From: Kordiimonadales bacterium
GTDB lineage: Bacteria > Pseudomonadota > Alphaproteobacteria > Sphingomonadales > Kordiimonadaceae
Reading direction: 5' to 3'
DNA: 38,648 bases
Assembly (NCBI GenBank): GCA_015485385.1
Contig: WFTS01000087.1
Location: 1-38,648, forward strand
The translations under genes were made by a program, and so were the position numbers. How positions within the stretch are numbered: position 1 is the stretch's first letter; every line of letters starts with the position of its first letter. This document shows positions 8,836 through 17,042 of this stretch, one piece after another. The notes under the pieces were generated by a model. That model saw nothing but the letters and a program-made list of their open reading frames with translations, made no database searches and was not told the origin of the DNA.

Positions 8836-9915
8836 ATGCATGATATGCGTATTGCCAACCATAAAGACGTGAAACATTTGTTTGTGACGCCCAATGACAG
8901 CATTTTGGCGGCGCTCGATGTGATTGACCGCGGCGGCCGCAAGACAGCCTTGGTGGTAGACAAGGATTTGCGGCTGGTTGGGATTATAGCTGACCCTGAT
9001 ATCCGACGCGCTCTGCTGAACGGCGTTTCGCTGGAGCAGCCAGTGCATACGGCTATGAATAGCAACCCTATAACGCTTGAACTGGGCATTTCTGACGTAC
9101 AAGCCCGGCAACAATTGCACCGCCATAAACGGGATTTGCTGCCAGTGCTCGATAGCGCAGGTCGGGTGGTTGATGTTGCTCTTCTTGTCGAAGCGCTCGG
9201 CGTACCGCAGATGGATAACGCTGTGGTCTTGATGGCAGGCGGCATGGGCAAGCGGTTATTGCCACTTACTAAAGATACCCCAAAGCCAATGCTTGAAGTG
9301 GGCTCTAAGCCCATGCTTGAAACATTGGTTGAGAATTTCGTCGCGGCAGGGTTTTCAAAATTTTACCTGTCAGTTAATTATTTGCAGGAAGCGATCGAAA
9401 GCCATTTTGGGGATGGGTCCAAATGGGGAGTGGATATTTCCTATTTGTATGAGGACGAGCCCCTAGGCACGGGTGGAGCGCTTTCGCTTTTGGACAAAAG
9501 GCTTTGCGACCCCTTTATCACTATGAACTGTGATGTGTTAACGAAAGTGAATTTTGAAAGCCTGCTCAAGCATCATGAAAATTCGGGCAGTTACGGCACC
9601 ATGTGCGTGTCTCAGCACGAAGTTTCAGTACCATTTGGTGTGGTGGAACACGAAAAATTCAAATTGAAACGCATCGTGGAAAAACCAGTTTGGAATTATT
9701 TTGTCAATGCGGGCATTTATGTGTTCGCGCCAGAAGTGCTTGGCCTTTTGAAGCGCGGCGAGGCTCTGGATATGCCGCATCTCATTTCCCGTATCGATAA
9801 GGCATTTGGCGAAGTGTCGCTGTTTCCCATACGGGAATACTGGCTGGATGTGGGCAGCCGCAGTGCGTTAGAGCAAGCGCGGCAGGATTACCACATCCAT
9901 TTTGGTGAAAAATAA
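8836..9915 (+). CDS. CBS-domain sugar-1-phosphate nucleotidyltransferase (PtmE-like)
   Basis: 359 aa. Two CBS repeats occupy about residues 1-125. A nucleotidyltransferase follows with LMAGGMGKRLLPLT and KPMLEVGSKPMLE (the GxGxRxxPxT...PKP signature), MNCDVL as metal site, and NAGIYVF. This arrangement is that of PtmE, the glucosamine-1-phosphate guanylyltransferase that starts the Campylobacter legionaminic pathway by giving GDP-GlcN. Here it would supply the GDP-sugar for LegB. The CBS pair may sense adenine nucleotides. HddC-like activation of the sugar phosphate made by the GHMP kinase is an alternative. It begins a plus-strand group with the formyltransferase and diverges from the operon ending in legC. 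Confidence 0.86.
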   Translation: MHDMRIANHKDVKHLFVTPNDSILAALDVIDRGGRKTALVVDKDLRLVGIIADPDIRRALLNGVSLEQPVHTAMNSNPITLELGISDVQARQQLHRHKRDLLPVLDSAGRVVDVALLVEALGVPQMDNAVVLMAGGMGKRLLPLTKDTPKPMLEVGSKPMLETLVENFVAAGFSKFYLSVNYLQEAIESHFGDGSKWGVDISYLYEDEPLGTGGALSLLDKRLCDPFITMNCDVLTKVNFESLLKHHENSGSYGTMCVSQHEVSVPFGVVEHEKFKLKRIVEKPVWNYFVNAGIYVFAPEVLGLLKRGEALDMPHLISRIDKAFGEVSLFPIREYWLDVGSRSALEQARQDYHIHFGEK

Positions 9916-9990
9916 TGGGCTTTTGGAAGGGGACTTTGGAAGGCCTAAGGCTTTTCTTATATGTTGCTGGACGCGCGGAAAGGTGCTGGC

Positions 9991-10680
9991 GTGAAAGATA
10001 AATCGGTCCTTTTCATCGGCAGGCAGGGTGACCGTCAGTGCGAAGACATTGTCGCGTACCTCAAGCAAAATTTTACGGATGTACAAGTTTTTTGGTCTGG
10101 CGGTTACGGCGCTGAACTTGACATCGACACACTTTCATGGCGCGGCGACTATATTTTTTGCTACCGCGCGCACGCGATCCTACCCGAAAGCCTGATAGAC
10201 CGCGCAAGCATTGCTGCAATAAATTTCCATCCTGGGCCACCGGAATACCGTGGGATTGGCTGTGTAAACTGGGCGCTTTATGACGAAGCGCATACATATG
10301 GCTCAACGGCTCATATAATGTCTGCTATTGTTGATGCTGGTCCTATATTGGATGTCTGCCGGTTTGATGTTTCCCCGAACGCTTCTCTTGAGGAGGTTCT
10401 TGGTGAAACATATCGCCAAATGGCAAAGCAAGCAAAGAGAGTGATCGGTCTTTTATACAGTGAGGGCCCGGCCGCGATTGATAAAATGCGCGGTCAATCA
10501 AGGGCCGAAAAATGGTCGGATCGGCTGTATAGTAAGCGTGAACTTGAGCAACTATATCAGATTGCCCCCAGTGCATCGTCAAACGAAGTTGCCAAAGTTA
10601 TTCGAGCGACTGTAATTGGTGACTGGAAACCTTTCATCCAGATAGGGCCTCATAGGTTTGATTTGAAAACAAGTGATTAG
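9991..10680 (+). CDS. Sugar N-formyltransferase (formyl-THF dependent)
   Basis: 229 aa from GTG 9991, which has GGAAAGG 7 nt upstream; an ATG at 9961 in the same frame would add 10 residues. The core AINFHPGPPEYRGIG carries the Asn-x-His pair of formyltransferases (compare Fmt and ArnA), and IVDAGPILD supplies the later catalytic aspartate in the expected place. GSTAHIM matches the conserved strand before it. It is shorter than methionyl-tRNA formyltransferase and lacks its C-terminal tRNA-binding domain, as do sugar formyltransferases. It should transfer a formyl group from N10-formyl-tetrahydrofolate to an amino sugar. In this locus the substrate could be the 4-amino sugar from LegC or the nonulosonate itself. 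Confidence 0.82.
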   Translation: MKDKSVLFIGRQGDRQCEDIVAYLKQNFTDVQVFWSGGYGAELDIDTLSWRGDYIFCYRAHAILPESLIDRASIAAINFHPGPPEYRGIGCVNWALYDEAHTYGSTAHIMSAIVDAGPILDVCRFDVSPNASLEEVLGETYRQMAKQAKRVIGLLYSEGPAAIDKMRGQSRAEKWSDRLYSKRELEQLYQIAPSASSNEVAKVIRATVIGDWKPFIQIGPHRFDLKTSD

Positions 10681-10698
10681 GCTCAGCCTGCTGCTCGG

Positions 10699-11727
10699 TT
10701 ATTCCATCATTTTCGGTAATGGGCAGCGGCGGCACATTTCGACATCATAATATTTGTTATCAGCCTGTGTGCGGCGGAAGGCGTTATAGGCATCACTGTT
10801 CCAAATATCATGCAGCTTTTCATCACGCCAATTGCCCATGACAATTTCATCTCTGTCATCAATACAGCAAACGGTAACATTGCCATTATATTTCAAGAAC
10901 ATACGCTGGAAGGGCATCGCACAGTGAAATCCTGGCCGCTCATCAAATTCATGTTGGGCATCGGGGGCGCGCTCGGTATATTTATTGATATTGACCCCAT
11001 CAGCCAAGCCTTCCCACATAATCTTTAGCGCTTCATACTGCCGCTGCCATTTGGGATCATCATACATGACCATTGAAAGCCGGACCTGACATGATGGCCG
11101 CAGTTCGTTGCGTAGCTGAATGAAATTATATGTATTATCAATCACGCGCCCCAGCGTAGTGCCAACGCGCTGCACGGCATAATCTGCAGGGTTAACCGCA
11201 TCGATTGATATGAACATATTGTCGAGGCCAGCGTCTAAGAGGTCACGGCTGTTTTTCTCAGTGAGAGCAGACCCGTTAGAATTCATCATGACATCTAAAA
11301 TGCCTTGTTCTTTAGCGTAGGCAACCTGCCAAACCACATCCTTGTGCAATAAAGGTTCACCTAGATAATTTAACTTGATCGCTTTCACGCCGTGCCGCAC
11401 GCCTTCATCAATGATTTTCTTATAGTCTTCACGACTGATGAAGCCGTAATCCTCAAATTTACCCTCCTCAACAAGAAGGGTTCTGGGGCACATGGGGCAT
11501 TTAAGATTGCAACGTGTTGTTGTTTCAATGTCGAGATGTAAGGGGAAGTCCAGAAAAACTTTGTCTTTTGGAACCCGGTCCCAATCTAACCGATATTGTT
11601 TATATTCTGCGTCGCGCAGTTTTTTCCATTCCTCGGACATCACGCCAATGACAATGTTGGGGCTGGTCTCAAAATCTGATTTTTCCAGTTTCTTGGTCAA
11701 GGCTCTGTCTTTCTTATCTGGGCTCAA
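10699..11727 (-). CDS. Radical SAM/SPASM-domain protein
   Basis: Up to 342 aa. The radical SAM cluster motif CNLKCPMC (CX3CX2C, C73, C77, C80) follows LDIETTTR, and YLGEPLLH is the typical GxP-like strand. The C-terminus has CCIDD, GNWRDEKLHDIWNSDAY and CRRCP, the cysteine pattern and WNS motif of SPASM auxiliary Fe-S domains. Such proteins occur in polysaccharide loci and in peptide modification; the substrate here is unknown. The start is uncertain: the longest form begins with TTG at 11727 without a clear ribosome site, and an internal ATG about 29 codons in leaves the whole core. It converges with the formyltransferase gene (18 nt between them) and is divergent from the 11980 gene. Confidence 0.85.
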   Translation of the reverse strand: MSPDKKDRALTKKLEKSDFETSPNIVIGVMSEEWKKLRDAEYKQYRLDWDRVPKDKVFLDFPLHLDIETTTRCNLKCPMCPRTLLVEEGKFEDYGFISREDYKKIIDEGVRHGVKAIKLNYLGEPLLHKDVVWQVAYAKEQGILDVMMNSNGSALTEKNSRDLLDAGLDNMFISIDAVNPADYAVQRVGTTLGRVIDNTYNFIQLRNELRPSCQVRLSMVMYDDPKWQRQYEALKIMWEGLADGVNINKYTERAPDAQHEFDERPGFHCAMPFQRMFLKYNGNVTVCCIDDRDEIVMGNWRDEKLHDIWNSDAYNAFRRTQADNKYYDVEMCRRCPLPKMME

Positions 11728-11979
11728 GAGGAGCTATCTGCTGTTAAATAGTAAGCAATAAGTATGCCCACACGCAACGGGATTAGTTTTCCCCATTCAG
11801 TTTTTGGGTGCTGCTGTTTCGATTGCTCGGGCTGTCACTATAGAAAGTGACCTTAGAAATTCTTCATAAAATATTTATAACATATTGATATTTAAATGGT
11901 AATCGCGCAGCGCCTTGACACGGATAGGGCGTGTAAATAGGTTGAATTTTGGATCATAACCAGGTGAGGTAGGGGCTGT

Positions 11980-13593
11980 ATGACGCAGGGCGACGATAAG
12001 AAAACACTCTTATTTTGGGGCCCGCACTGTGCGTTTTCATGGCTTGAAGGCTATGTTCTTCGAACCTTTGAGCCCCTTCGGGATCACGGCTGGGATGTTG
12101 TTTATTTTTTTCCGCCGCTGAACGAGTTTCGCCTTGGTATTCCCCTGAATTGGCGGGAAACCCTGATCGGGCAAGACCTTGACCCAAATGTGCATGTTAT
12201 CAAAAACCCGGCGCGGTCGTATATTTACGGAAACGACCATGAGAAAATTGCCGCATCGCTGAAAGGTGATTTTAAGGGCTATGATCCTGATGTGGTAGTG
12301 ACGCGCACGGGCGGACACGACTATCTTAAAATATTATTCCCGCACGCGGTGATATTAACCATGGCAGACGGTATGGGCGCCCCTTGGTTTGGGCCAAACG
12401 CCCACAGTTTTACGCTTACCGAAGACCCTTTGTATTTTGGCAATAGTTTCATGGCCAAATTTGCGGAAGATATTCGCCGCACAGACGTTAGCAAAAAGGC
12501 CCGAGACGCTTGCCTGTGGCTTATGAATGTGCAGGACCGTACCAATTTGTATCGGTCTGAAATTGATAATGCCAGCAGTGAAATTCAAGCATATTTTGAG
12601 ACGTTGTATCAAAGCTTTAAGAAGATTTACATCTATCCAAGTTGGTCCAATGTGCTTGATACACAGTATGTTTTATATTCAGATATGTTTGAATATGAAA
12701 CAAACGCCGACATCATTCATAATTTTCTAGCCGAAAGCGATGAAGATACGCTGTTGCTGGTAACGACCATGCCCAATCACGGCACCAAAGAAGCCGATAC
12801 GGCGTTAATTGATGCTTTTCGCCATACAGACAGAGTGCGTTTTATCAGCGAAGAAAATCTGGATATGTGGCAGTTTACCACCGCTAATATCCTCCCTTAT
12901 GCGGACGGAATGATAAATGCTCTTAGCAAATCTTATTGGCATGCCTTGGCGTGCGGGAAACCTTTTTATAGTTACTTAAAAAACGCGGTTGATTTTGCAC
13001 AGCCAGCCAAAGATCTGCCTTCTCTGGTGAATAAAAAGGCGGAGCCTCTGCCCGAGAAGGATGCTGTAAAGCTGTTTTACTGGTATATGACCCGGTTCCG
13101 TTTTACCCGTAATGATACCGAACGTTTAGCGAGAACGCTTGATAATTTTATCAGTTCATGCGCAAACGGCGAGGAAATACATGCCGATTTTCATGTTTAT
13201 GACTGGGCACAATCGCCTGAGGTGTATGACGCATACCTTTGGGACTGTACGGCCACGCTGAAGGCGGAAGCCCCGCTGAAGGCTCTTAAGAAATACCATA
13301 AAATATGGCTTTATGGGGCCAGCATCGGCGGGATGGACGCTCTGCGAGAATTCGCAGAGGCCGGCCTTGATGTTGCCGGTGTTGCAGACGGCTTTAAAGA
13401 CGGCAACTGGCAGGGCTATGCTGTTATAACACCGGCAGAGCTGCTTGAGGCCATAGGCCCAGATGATGCTGTCTTTATTGCCAGTTCTTTTTGGATGGAA
13501 ATTGTCTATGGCTTGCGCAACGAAGGCCTGACATGCCCTTGTTATTTGCTTAAAAAGCCGGGCATAACCGCAGAAATTTTAAGCTGGGGCTAA
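11980..13593 (+). CDS. Uncharacterised glycan-locus protein with C-terminal Rossmann-like extension, paralogue of 7315-8592 protein
   Basis: 537 aa. The first ~430 residues align with the 425-aa protein at 7315-8592 (shared blocks include LLFWGPHC, YFFPPLNEF, VVTRTGGHDYLK, VILTMADGMGAPW, TTANILPYADGM, SKSYWHALACGKP and KLFYWYMTRFR). The remaining ~100 residues begin IWLYGASIGGMDALREF and continue VAGVADGF, VITPAELL and VFIASSF. This is the nucleotide-binding pattern seen in small Rossmann-like domains attached to sugar-modifying proteins. GAGGT lies upstream of the ATG, and a TTGACA at 11915-11920 could be a -35, but its -10 is poor. Function unknown; a GT-B-type nonulosonate transferase is my best guess. 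It leads a plus-strand group with the cytidylyltransferase 29 nt downstream. Confidence 0.75.
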   Translation: MTQGDDKKTLLFWGPHCAFSWLEGYVLRTFEPLRDHGWDVVYFFPPLNEFRLGIPLNWRETLIGQDLDPNVHVIKNPARSYIYGNDHEKIAASLKGDFKGYDPDVVVTRTGGHDYLKILFPHAVILTMADGMGAPWFGPNAHSFTLTEDPLYFGNSFMAKFAEDIRRTDVSKKARDACLWLMNVQDRTNLYRSEIDNASSEIQAYFETLYQSFKKIYIYPSWSNVLDTQYVLYSDMFEYETNADIIHNFLAESDEDTLLLVTTMPNHGTKEADTALIDAFRHTDRVRFISEENLDMWQFTTANILPYADGMINALSKSYWHALACGKPFYSYLKNAVDFAQPAKDLPSLVNKKAEPLPEKDAVKLFYWYMTRFRFTRNDTERLARTLDNFISSCANGEEIHADFHVYDWAQSPEVYDAYLWDCTATLKAEAPLKALKKYHKIWLYGASIGGMDALREFAEAGLDVAGVADGFKDGNWQGYAVITPAELLEAIGPDDAVFIASSFWMEIVYGLRNEGLTCPCYLLKKPGITAEILSWG

Positions 13594-13622
13594 CCTAAAC
13601 TGGAAGGCGGCGATAGGAAAAT

Positions 13623-14366
13623 ATGACCACAGGAATATTAATAACAGCACGGCTTAAATCGTCACGTTTGCGCGAGAAAGTTTTAAAGCCGCTCGCGGGC
13701 CGCCCTATGCTGGCATATCTTATCGACCGGTTGCGGCTCTCGCGCCACGGCGACAATATCGTAGTATGTACATCAACGGTGGCACAGGATGATCCGCTGG
13801 AAGAGTTTGCCAAGCTTGAAGGTTTGGGCATCTTTCGTGGGCATCCAGATGATGTGCTCGCGCGCAATTTGGACGCTGCCAAGGCCTTTGGGTATGACCA
13901 TATTCTTAGCTGCACCGCTGATAACCCGTTCATCGACCCGGTGTGGCTAGATAAATTGGGGGATGCCATGGTTGAAGGGGGCTTTGATTTTGGGACCGTT
14001 ACAGGCCTGCCTTTTGGGTGTCACGGCTATAGTTTTACGCGGAATGCGGCTGAAAAAGCCTGCGCTCTTAAAGATGAAACCGATACTGAGGTTTGGGGTG
14101 GCTATTTCACGCAAACGGGGGTGTTTCGCTGCTTGTCGCTGGCGGTGGATGATCCGGCGTATGTGGCACCCCATTACCGGCTGACAGTGGACGAGCAGGC
14201 AGATTTTGATCTGGCTGAGGCCATTATCAAGGCCTTCAAAGGGCAAGATTTGCCAACACTGCCGCAAATCATTAGGTTTCTAAAGGACAATCCATTACTG
14301 GCGCGTACCAATGCCGGGGTGCAGCAAAAACCGGGCAAACCCATTAAAGTTAAGGACAGCCTCTAG
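13623..14366 (+). CDS. SpsF/NeuA-type cytidylyltransferase
   Basis: 247 aa. The N-terminus ILITARLKSSRLREKVLKPLAGRPML is the CTP-binding signature of the SpsF/KdsB/NeuA superfamily (ARxxSxRLxxKxLxxLxGxP). CTADNPFIDP provides the metal-binding aspartate and HYRLTVDEQADFDLAE is the conserved C-terminal block of the SpsF branch. It most likely activates the nonulosonic acid to its CMP form, the step done by LegF, PseF or NeuA. AGGA stands 5 nt before the ATG. Its place directly after the unknown-family gene suggests that gene's product uses the CMP-sugar. The last ~15 residues are poorly conserved and basic. Confidence 0.86.
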   Translation: MTTGILITARLKSSRLREKVLKPLAGRPMLAYLIDRLRLSRHGDNIVVCTSTVAQDDPLEEFAKLEGLGIFRGHPDDVLARNLDAAKAFGYDHILSCTADNPFIDPVWLDKLGDAMVEGGFDFGTVTGLPFGCHGYSFTRNAAEKACALKDETDTEVWGGYFTQTGVFRCLSLAVDDPAYVAPHYRLTVDEQADFDLAEAIIKAFKGQDLPTLPQIIRFLKDNPLLARTNAGVQQKPGKPIKVKDSL

Positions 14367-14505
14367 CGCTTAGGGAAGGCTACCGGAACTGTTGCTAACA
14401 GCTTGTAGCTAGACCGTTTTTGGCACCATATGTGCATTTATTAAGGCTTATTTGATAAATAATTTTGCAGCAAATTTTATGCGCGCAGTTTCCGGAGTAA
14501 CCTTT

Positions 14506-15720
14506 ATGACATTTCCCGGCACTTTTTATTTGCTCGATCCGCTGTTTTCTGGTCGGGCTGGGCATGCGATGAATTTTGGCGGCGGTGTTGCGCGGGCGGC
14601 GTCTCAGCGGAATATCCTCATGAAAATGGTGGTCAGCAAAAAAATTCCAGATGAAGCGGCAGCCAGTTATCATGCACTGCCGGTTTTCACTATTTCAGAC
14701 GAACTGCAAAAAGTGCGACACCAGCCTGTGACATCCCAAATTGACCCTGCATTTTATGCGGCCTATCGGGATAATTTGTGTGATCTTGAGACACAGTTAA
14801 CCAACGAAGATATTCTGTGGGATTATTATCTTTTGGGGCCGATACAGGTGGATATTTATTCCAGATGGTTGGAAAGCATTGCCCCTGAAAAGCGCCCTAA
14901 GGTGATGGTTGGTGTCGATGTTTATACCGACCTATGGTATGATTGGCTGGCACCAATTGCCGATAGGCTGCGTGCGCTGGAGCCGTGGTTCAGGGTCACA
15001 TCCACCAGCTTTATCAATGCGAAAAAAGTTGGGGAGCAGTTGGGTATCAAAGTACAGTGGATGCCGCGACCTAAAATGGCTCGGCCGGCCTCTGAGGCGG
15101 TTCAAGACCCGGCAATCGTTGAAAAATTAACCGCACCAGTGGGGCAAGACGGGCCGCTGGTTGGCTATTTTACTGATCCAAGCAAGATGAAATCCTTCCA
15201 TCTGTTGCAAGATATAATCCCGGTGCTTTTGCGTGAAACCAGCTTGCGGTTTCTGTTGCAAATTAGGGGGGAACCAGCAGAAGAGGACTGCAAGGCCAGT
15301 TTGGCTGTGTTGCGCAAAACCGCAGAAATGTATCCGGGCCGGCTAAAATTTGTTGAAGGTGTCTTGGATTATGATGCCTATAAAACCGCAATAGAACTGT
15401 GTGATGGTATGATTGTTGCCTATGATCCGCGCTCTCATTTTGCCAATACGCCGTCGGGTACGGTTTGCGAATCGCTTGCTGTCGGTACAATCCCGATTGC
15501 GGTTGCGGGCACCTCGATGGAAAAAGAAATGCGGCTGTTTGATATTGATATCCCTGTGCTACCAGAACAGACAACCGAAGATTTTCTGGCACTTTTGCGA
15601 GATTTTGAACAGAATAGCCAAACGTGGCTCACGCGGAACAAAACTCAGATTGAAAAATGGAACCAGTTCCAGTCGCACGATAACCTGTTTGAGCATCTGT
15701 TTAACACGGCGTGGCAATAG
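14506..15720 (+). CDS. GT-B-like glycosyltransferase family protein
   Basis: 404 aa from the ATG at 14506, chosen for the GGAG 8 nt upstream; in-frame TTG/ATG codons at 14452 and 14479 lack ribosome sites. Early FPGTFYLLDPLFSGRAGHAMNF resembles the N-terminal glycine-rich acceptor loop of GT-B enzymes. In the C-terminal half, LVGYFTDPSKMKSFHLL, FLLQIRGEP, LDYDAYKTAIELCDGMIVAYDP and SGTVCESLAVGTIPIAV correspond to GT4-type donor-site strands, including the ExxAxGxP helix. Cytoplasmic sugar transfer is expected; substrates are unknown. It follows the cytidylyltransferase by about 140 nt on the same strand. Confidence 0.75.
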   Translation: MTFPGTFYLLDPLFSGRAGHAMNFGGGVARAASQRNILMKMVVSKKIPDEAAASYHALPVFTISDELQKVRHQPVTSQIDPAFYAAYRDNLCDLETQLTNEDILWDYYLLGPIQVDIYSRWLESIAPEKRPKVMVGVDVYTDLWYDWLAPIADRLRALEPWFRVTSTSFINAKKVGEQLGIKVQWMPRPKMARPASEAVQDPAIVEKLTAPVGQDGPLVGYFTDPSKMKSFHLLQDIIPVLLRETSLRFLLQIRGEPAEEDCKASLAVLRKTAEMYPGRLKFVEGVLDYDAYKTAIELCDGMIVAYDPRSHFANTPSGTVCESLAVGTIPIAVAGTSMEKEMRLFDIDIPVLPEQTTEDFLALLRDFEQNSQTWLTRNKTQIEKWNQFQSHDNLFEHLFNTAWQ

Positions 15721-15754
15721 ACGGACGAACCACATTCCATAAAGGGACTTGTTG

Positions 15755-15844
15755 ATGGGAATCCTCCAATATTTACATTATACTGACCCTGATTTTTGTG
15801 AAGAATTTCTCGCGGATATGCAGCGCCCTTGCACGCTAGGTTAA
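15755..15844 (+). CDS. Possible 29-codon ORF or gene remnant
   Basis: Small open frame in the 237-nt gap between the GT-B gene and legB, with AAGGGA about 8 nt before its ATG. The peptide (MGILQYLHYTDPDF at its start) has no recognised motif. It might be a leader peptide or a fragment of a lost gene. Little else is visible in this gap. Support is weak. Confidence 0.2.
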   Translation: MGILQYLHYTDPDFCEEFLADMQRPCTLG

Positions 15845-15957
15845 CCGGTATCAAGGTACGGGGCGCACGAAGGCGCGGTTTGCTCCCGGTGGGGCGTTTA
15901 CCGCAAAAACTATTGGAGTTTGATAAGAGGCCTTGGGGCTAAGACAGGGGCCTAACA

Positions 15958-16971
15958 ATGGGGCCAAGAGGGGCGATTTTGGATATTCGGAACAAACATA
16001 TTTTGGTTACGGGGGCGGATGGCTTTATAGGGTCGCACCTTGTTGAAAAGCTTTTGTCGCATGGGTGCCGGGTTCGGGCGCTGGCGCAATATAACAGCTT
16101 TAATTCATGGGGGTGGTTAGAGGATATCGCTGGGCATGAAAGCTTGGAAATCATCAGCGGGGATGTACGCGACGCGGAATTTTGCCGTACGCTTTGCTCT
16201 GATATTGATGTGATATTCCATCTTGCCGCCTTGATTGCCATTCCTTATTCTTATATTGCCCCGCAAACCTATGTGGATACAAATGTTTCGGGCACATTAA
16301 ATATATGCCAAGCGGCGAAATCTGCAGGTGTTGAACGAGTTATAGTAACCTCAACAAGCGAGGTATACGGCACTGCGCTTTATGTCCCTATTGATGAAAA
16401 ACACCCCAAGCAGCCACAATCCCCTTACAGTGCCTCAAAAATTGGTGCAGACAGTATCGCTGAGAGTTTTTATCACGCATTTGACTTGCCGCTTGTGGTC
16501 GCACGGCCGTTCAATACTTATGGGCCTCGCCAGTCGGCGCGCGCAATCATTCCCACTATTATTTCACAGCTGGCGGCGGGTAAGGAAAAGATCAAACTGG
16601 GTGATTTATCGCCCACGCGTGACTTTAACTTTGTCACAGACGTATGTGACGGTTTTGTGCAACTTGCACAATGTGATACTGCGATTGGCCGCGAGGTGAA
16701 TATCGGTTCGGGGGTGGAAATATCTATCGGTGATTTGTTTGATATGATCCAGAGCGTTATGGGAACCAATGCAGAAGTTGTGACAGACAACATCCGAATG
16801 CGTCCCGAAAAATCTGAGGTTTTCCGTCTGCTGTGTGACAATAGCCTGATCACGGAGCTAACCGGCTATAGCGCTGCACACGACCTTAAAGCTGGCCTTC
16901 AAAAAACCGTAGATTGGCTTTTAAAGCCAGAAAATAAAGCCAAATATAAAGCCAATATCTATAATGTTTAA
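15958..16971 (+). CDS. legB: LegB-type NAD-dependent sugar-nucleotide 4,6-dehydratase
   Basis: 337 aa, extended SDR. VTGADGFIGSHLVEKL is the NAD site. ALAQYNSFNSWGWLE is a hallmark of LegB enzymes, HLAALIAIPYSY and TSTSEVYG give the active-site strand, SPYSASK the catalytic YxxxK, and RPFNTYGPRQSARAIIP the substrate-binding stretch. LegB converts GDP- or UDP-GlcNAc to the 4-keto-6-deoxy sugar, the first committed step toward legionaminic acid. AGGGG precedes the ATG at 15958. It is separated from legC and neuB by 9 kb and stands alone on the plus strand, converging with the aldo/keto reductase gene. Confidence 0.9.
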   Translation: MGPRGAILDIRNKHILVTGADGFIGSHLVEKLLSHGCRVRALAQYNSFNSWGWLEDIAGHESLEIISGDVRDAEFCRTLCSDIDVIFHLAALIAIPYSYIAPQTYVDTNVSGTLNICQAAKSAGVERVIVTSTSEVYGTALYVPIDEKHPKQPQSPYSASKIGADSIAESFYHAFDLPLVVARPFNTYGPRQSARAIIPTIISQLAAGKEKIKLGDLSPTRDFNFVTDVCDGFVQLAQCDTAIGREVNIGSGVEISIGDLFDMIQSVMGTNAEVVTDNIRMRPEKSEVFRLLCDNSLITELTGYSAAHDLKAGLQKTVDWLLKPENKAKYKANIYNV

Positions 16972-16975
16972 GCGG

Positions 16976-16997
16976 ATAGCGCCCAAGCATGCGCTAT
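16976..16997. other. Inverted repeat between convergent genes
   Basis: Arms ATAGCGC (16976-16982) and GCGCTAT (16991-16997) are a perfect 7-bp match around an 8-nt loop, just after the legB stop and before the convergent aldo/keto reductase stop. There is no U-tract, so a classic intrinsic terminator is not supported; it may still act as a 3'-end stabilising hairpin. Confidence 0.35.
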
Positions 16998-17042
16998 AGC
17001 ACTTGCCGTTGTTCTGTTGCTGCGTAAGCTTGAGCCTTTGCT

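Noticed and set aside
11915-11940. Possible sigma-70 promoter (TTGACA) before the 11980 gene
   Set aside because: The -35 is perfect but no acceptable -10 lies at 16-18 nt spacing, so I did not list it as a feature.
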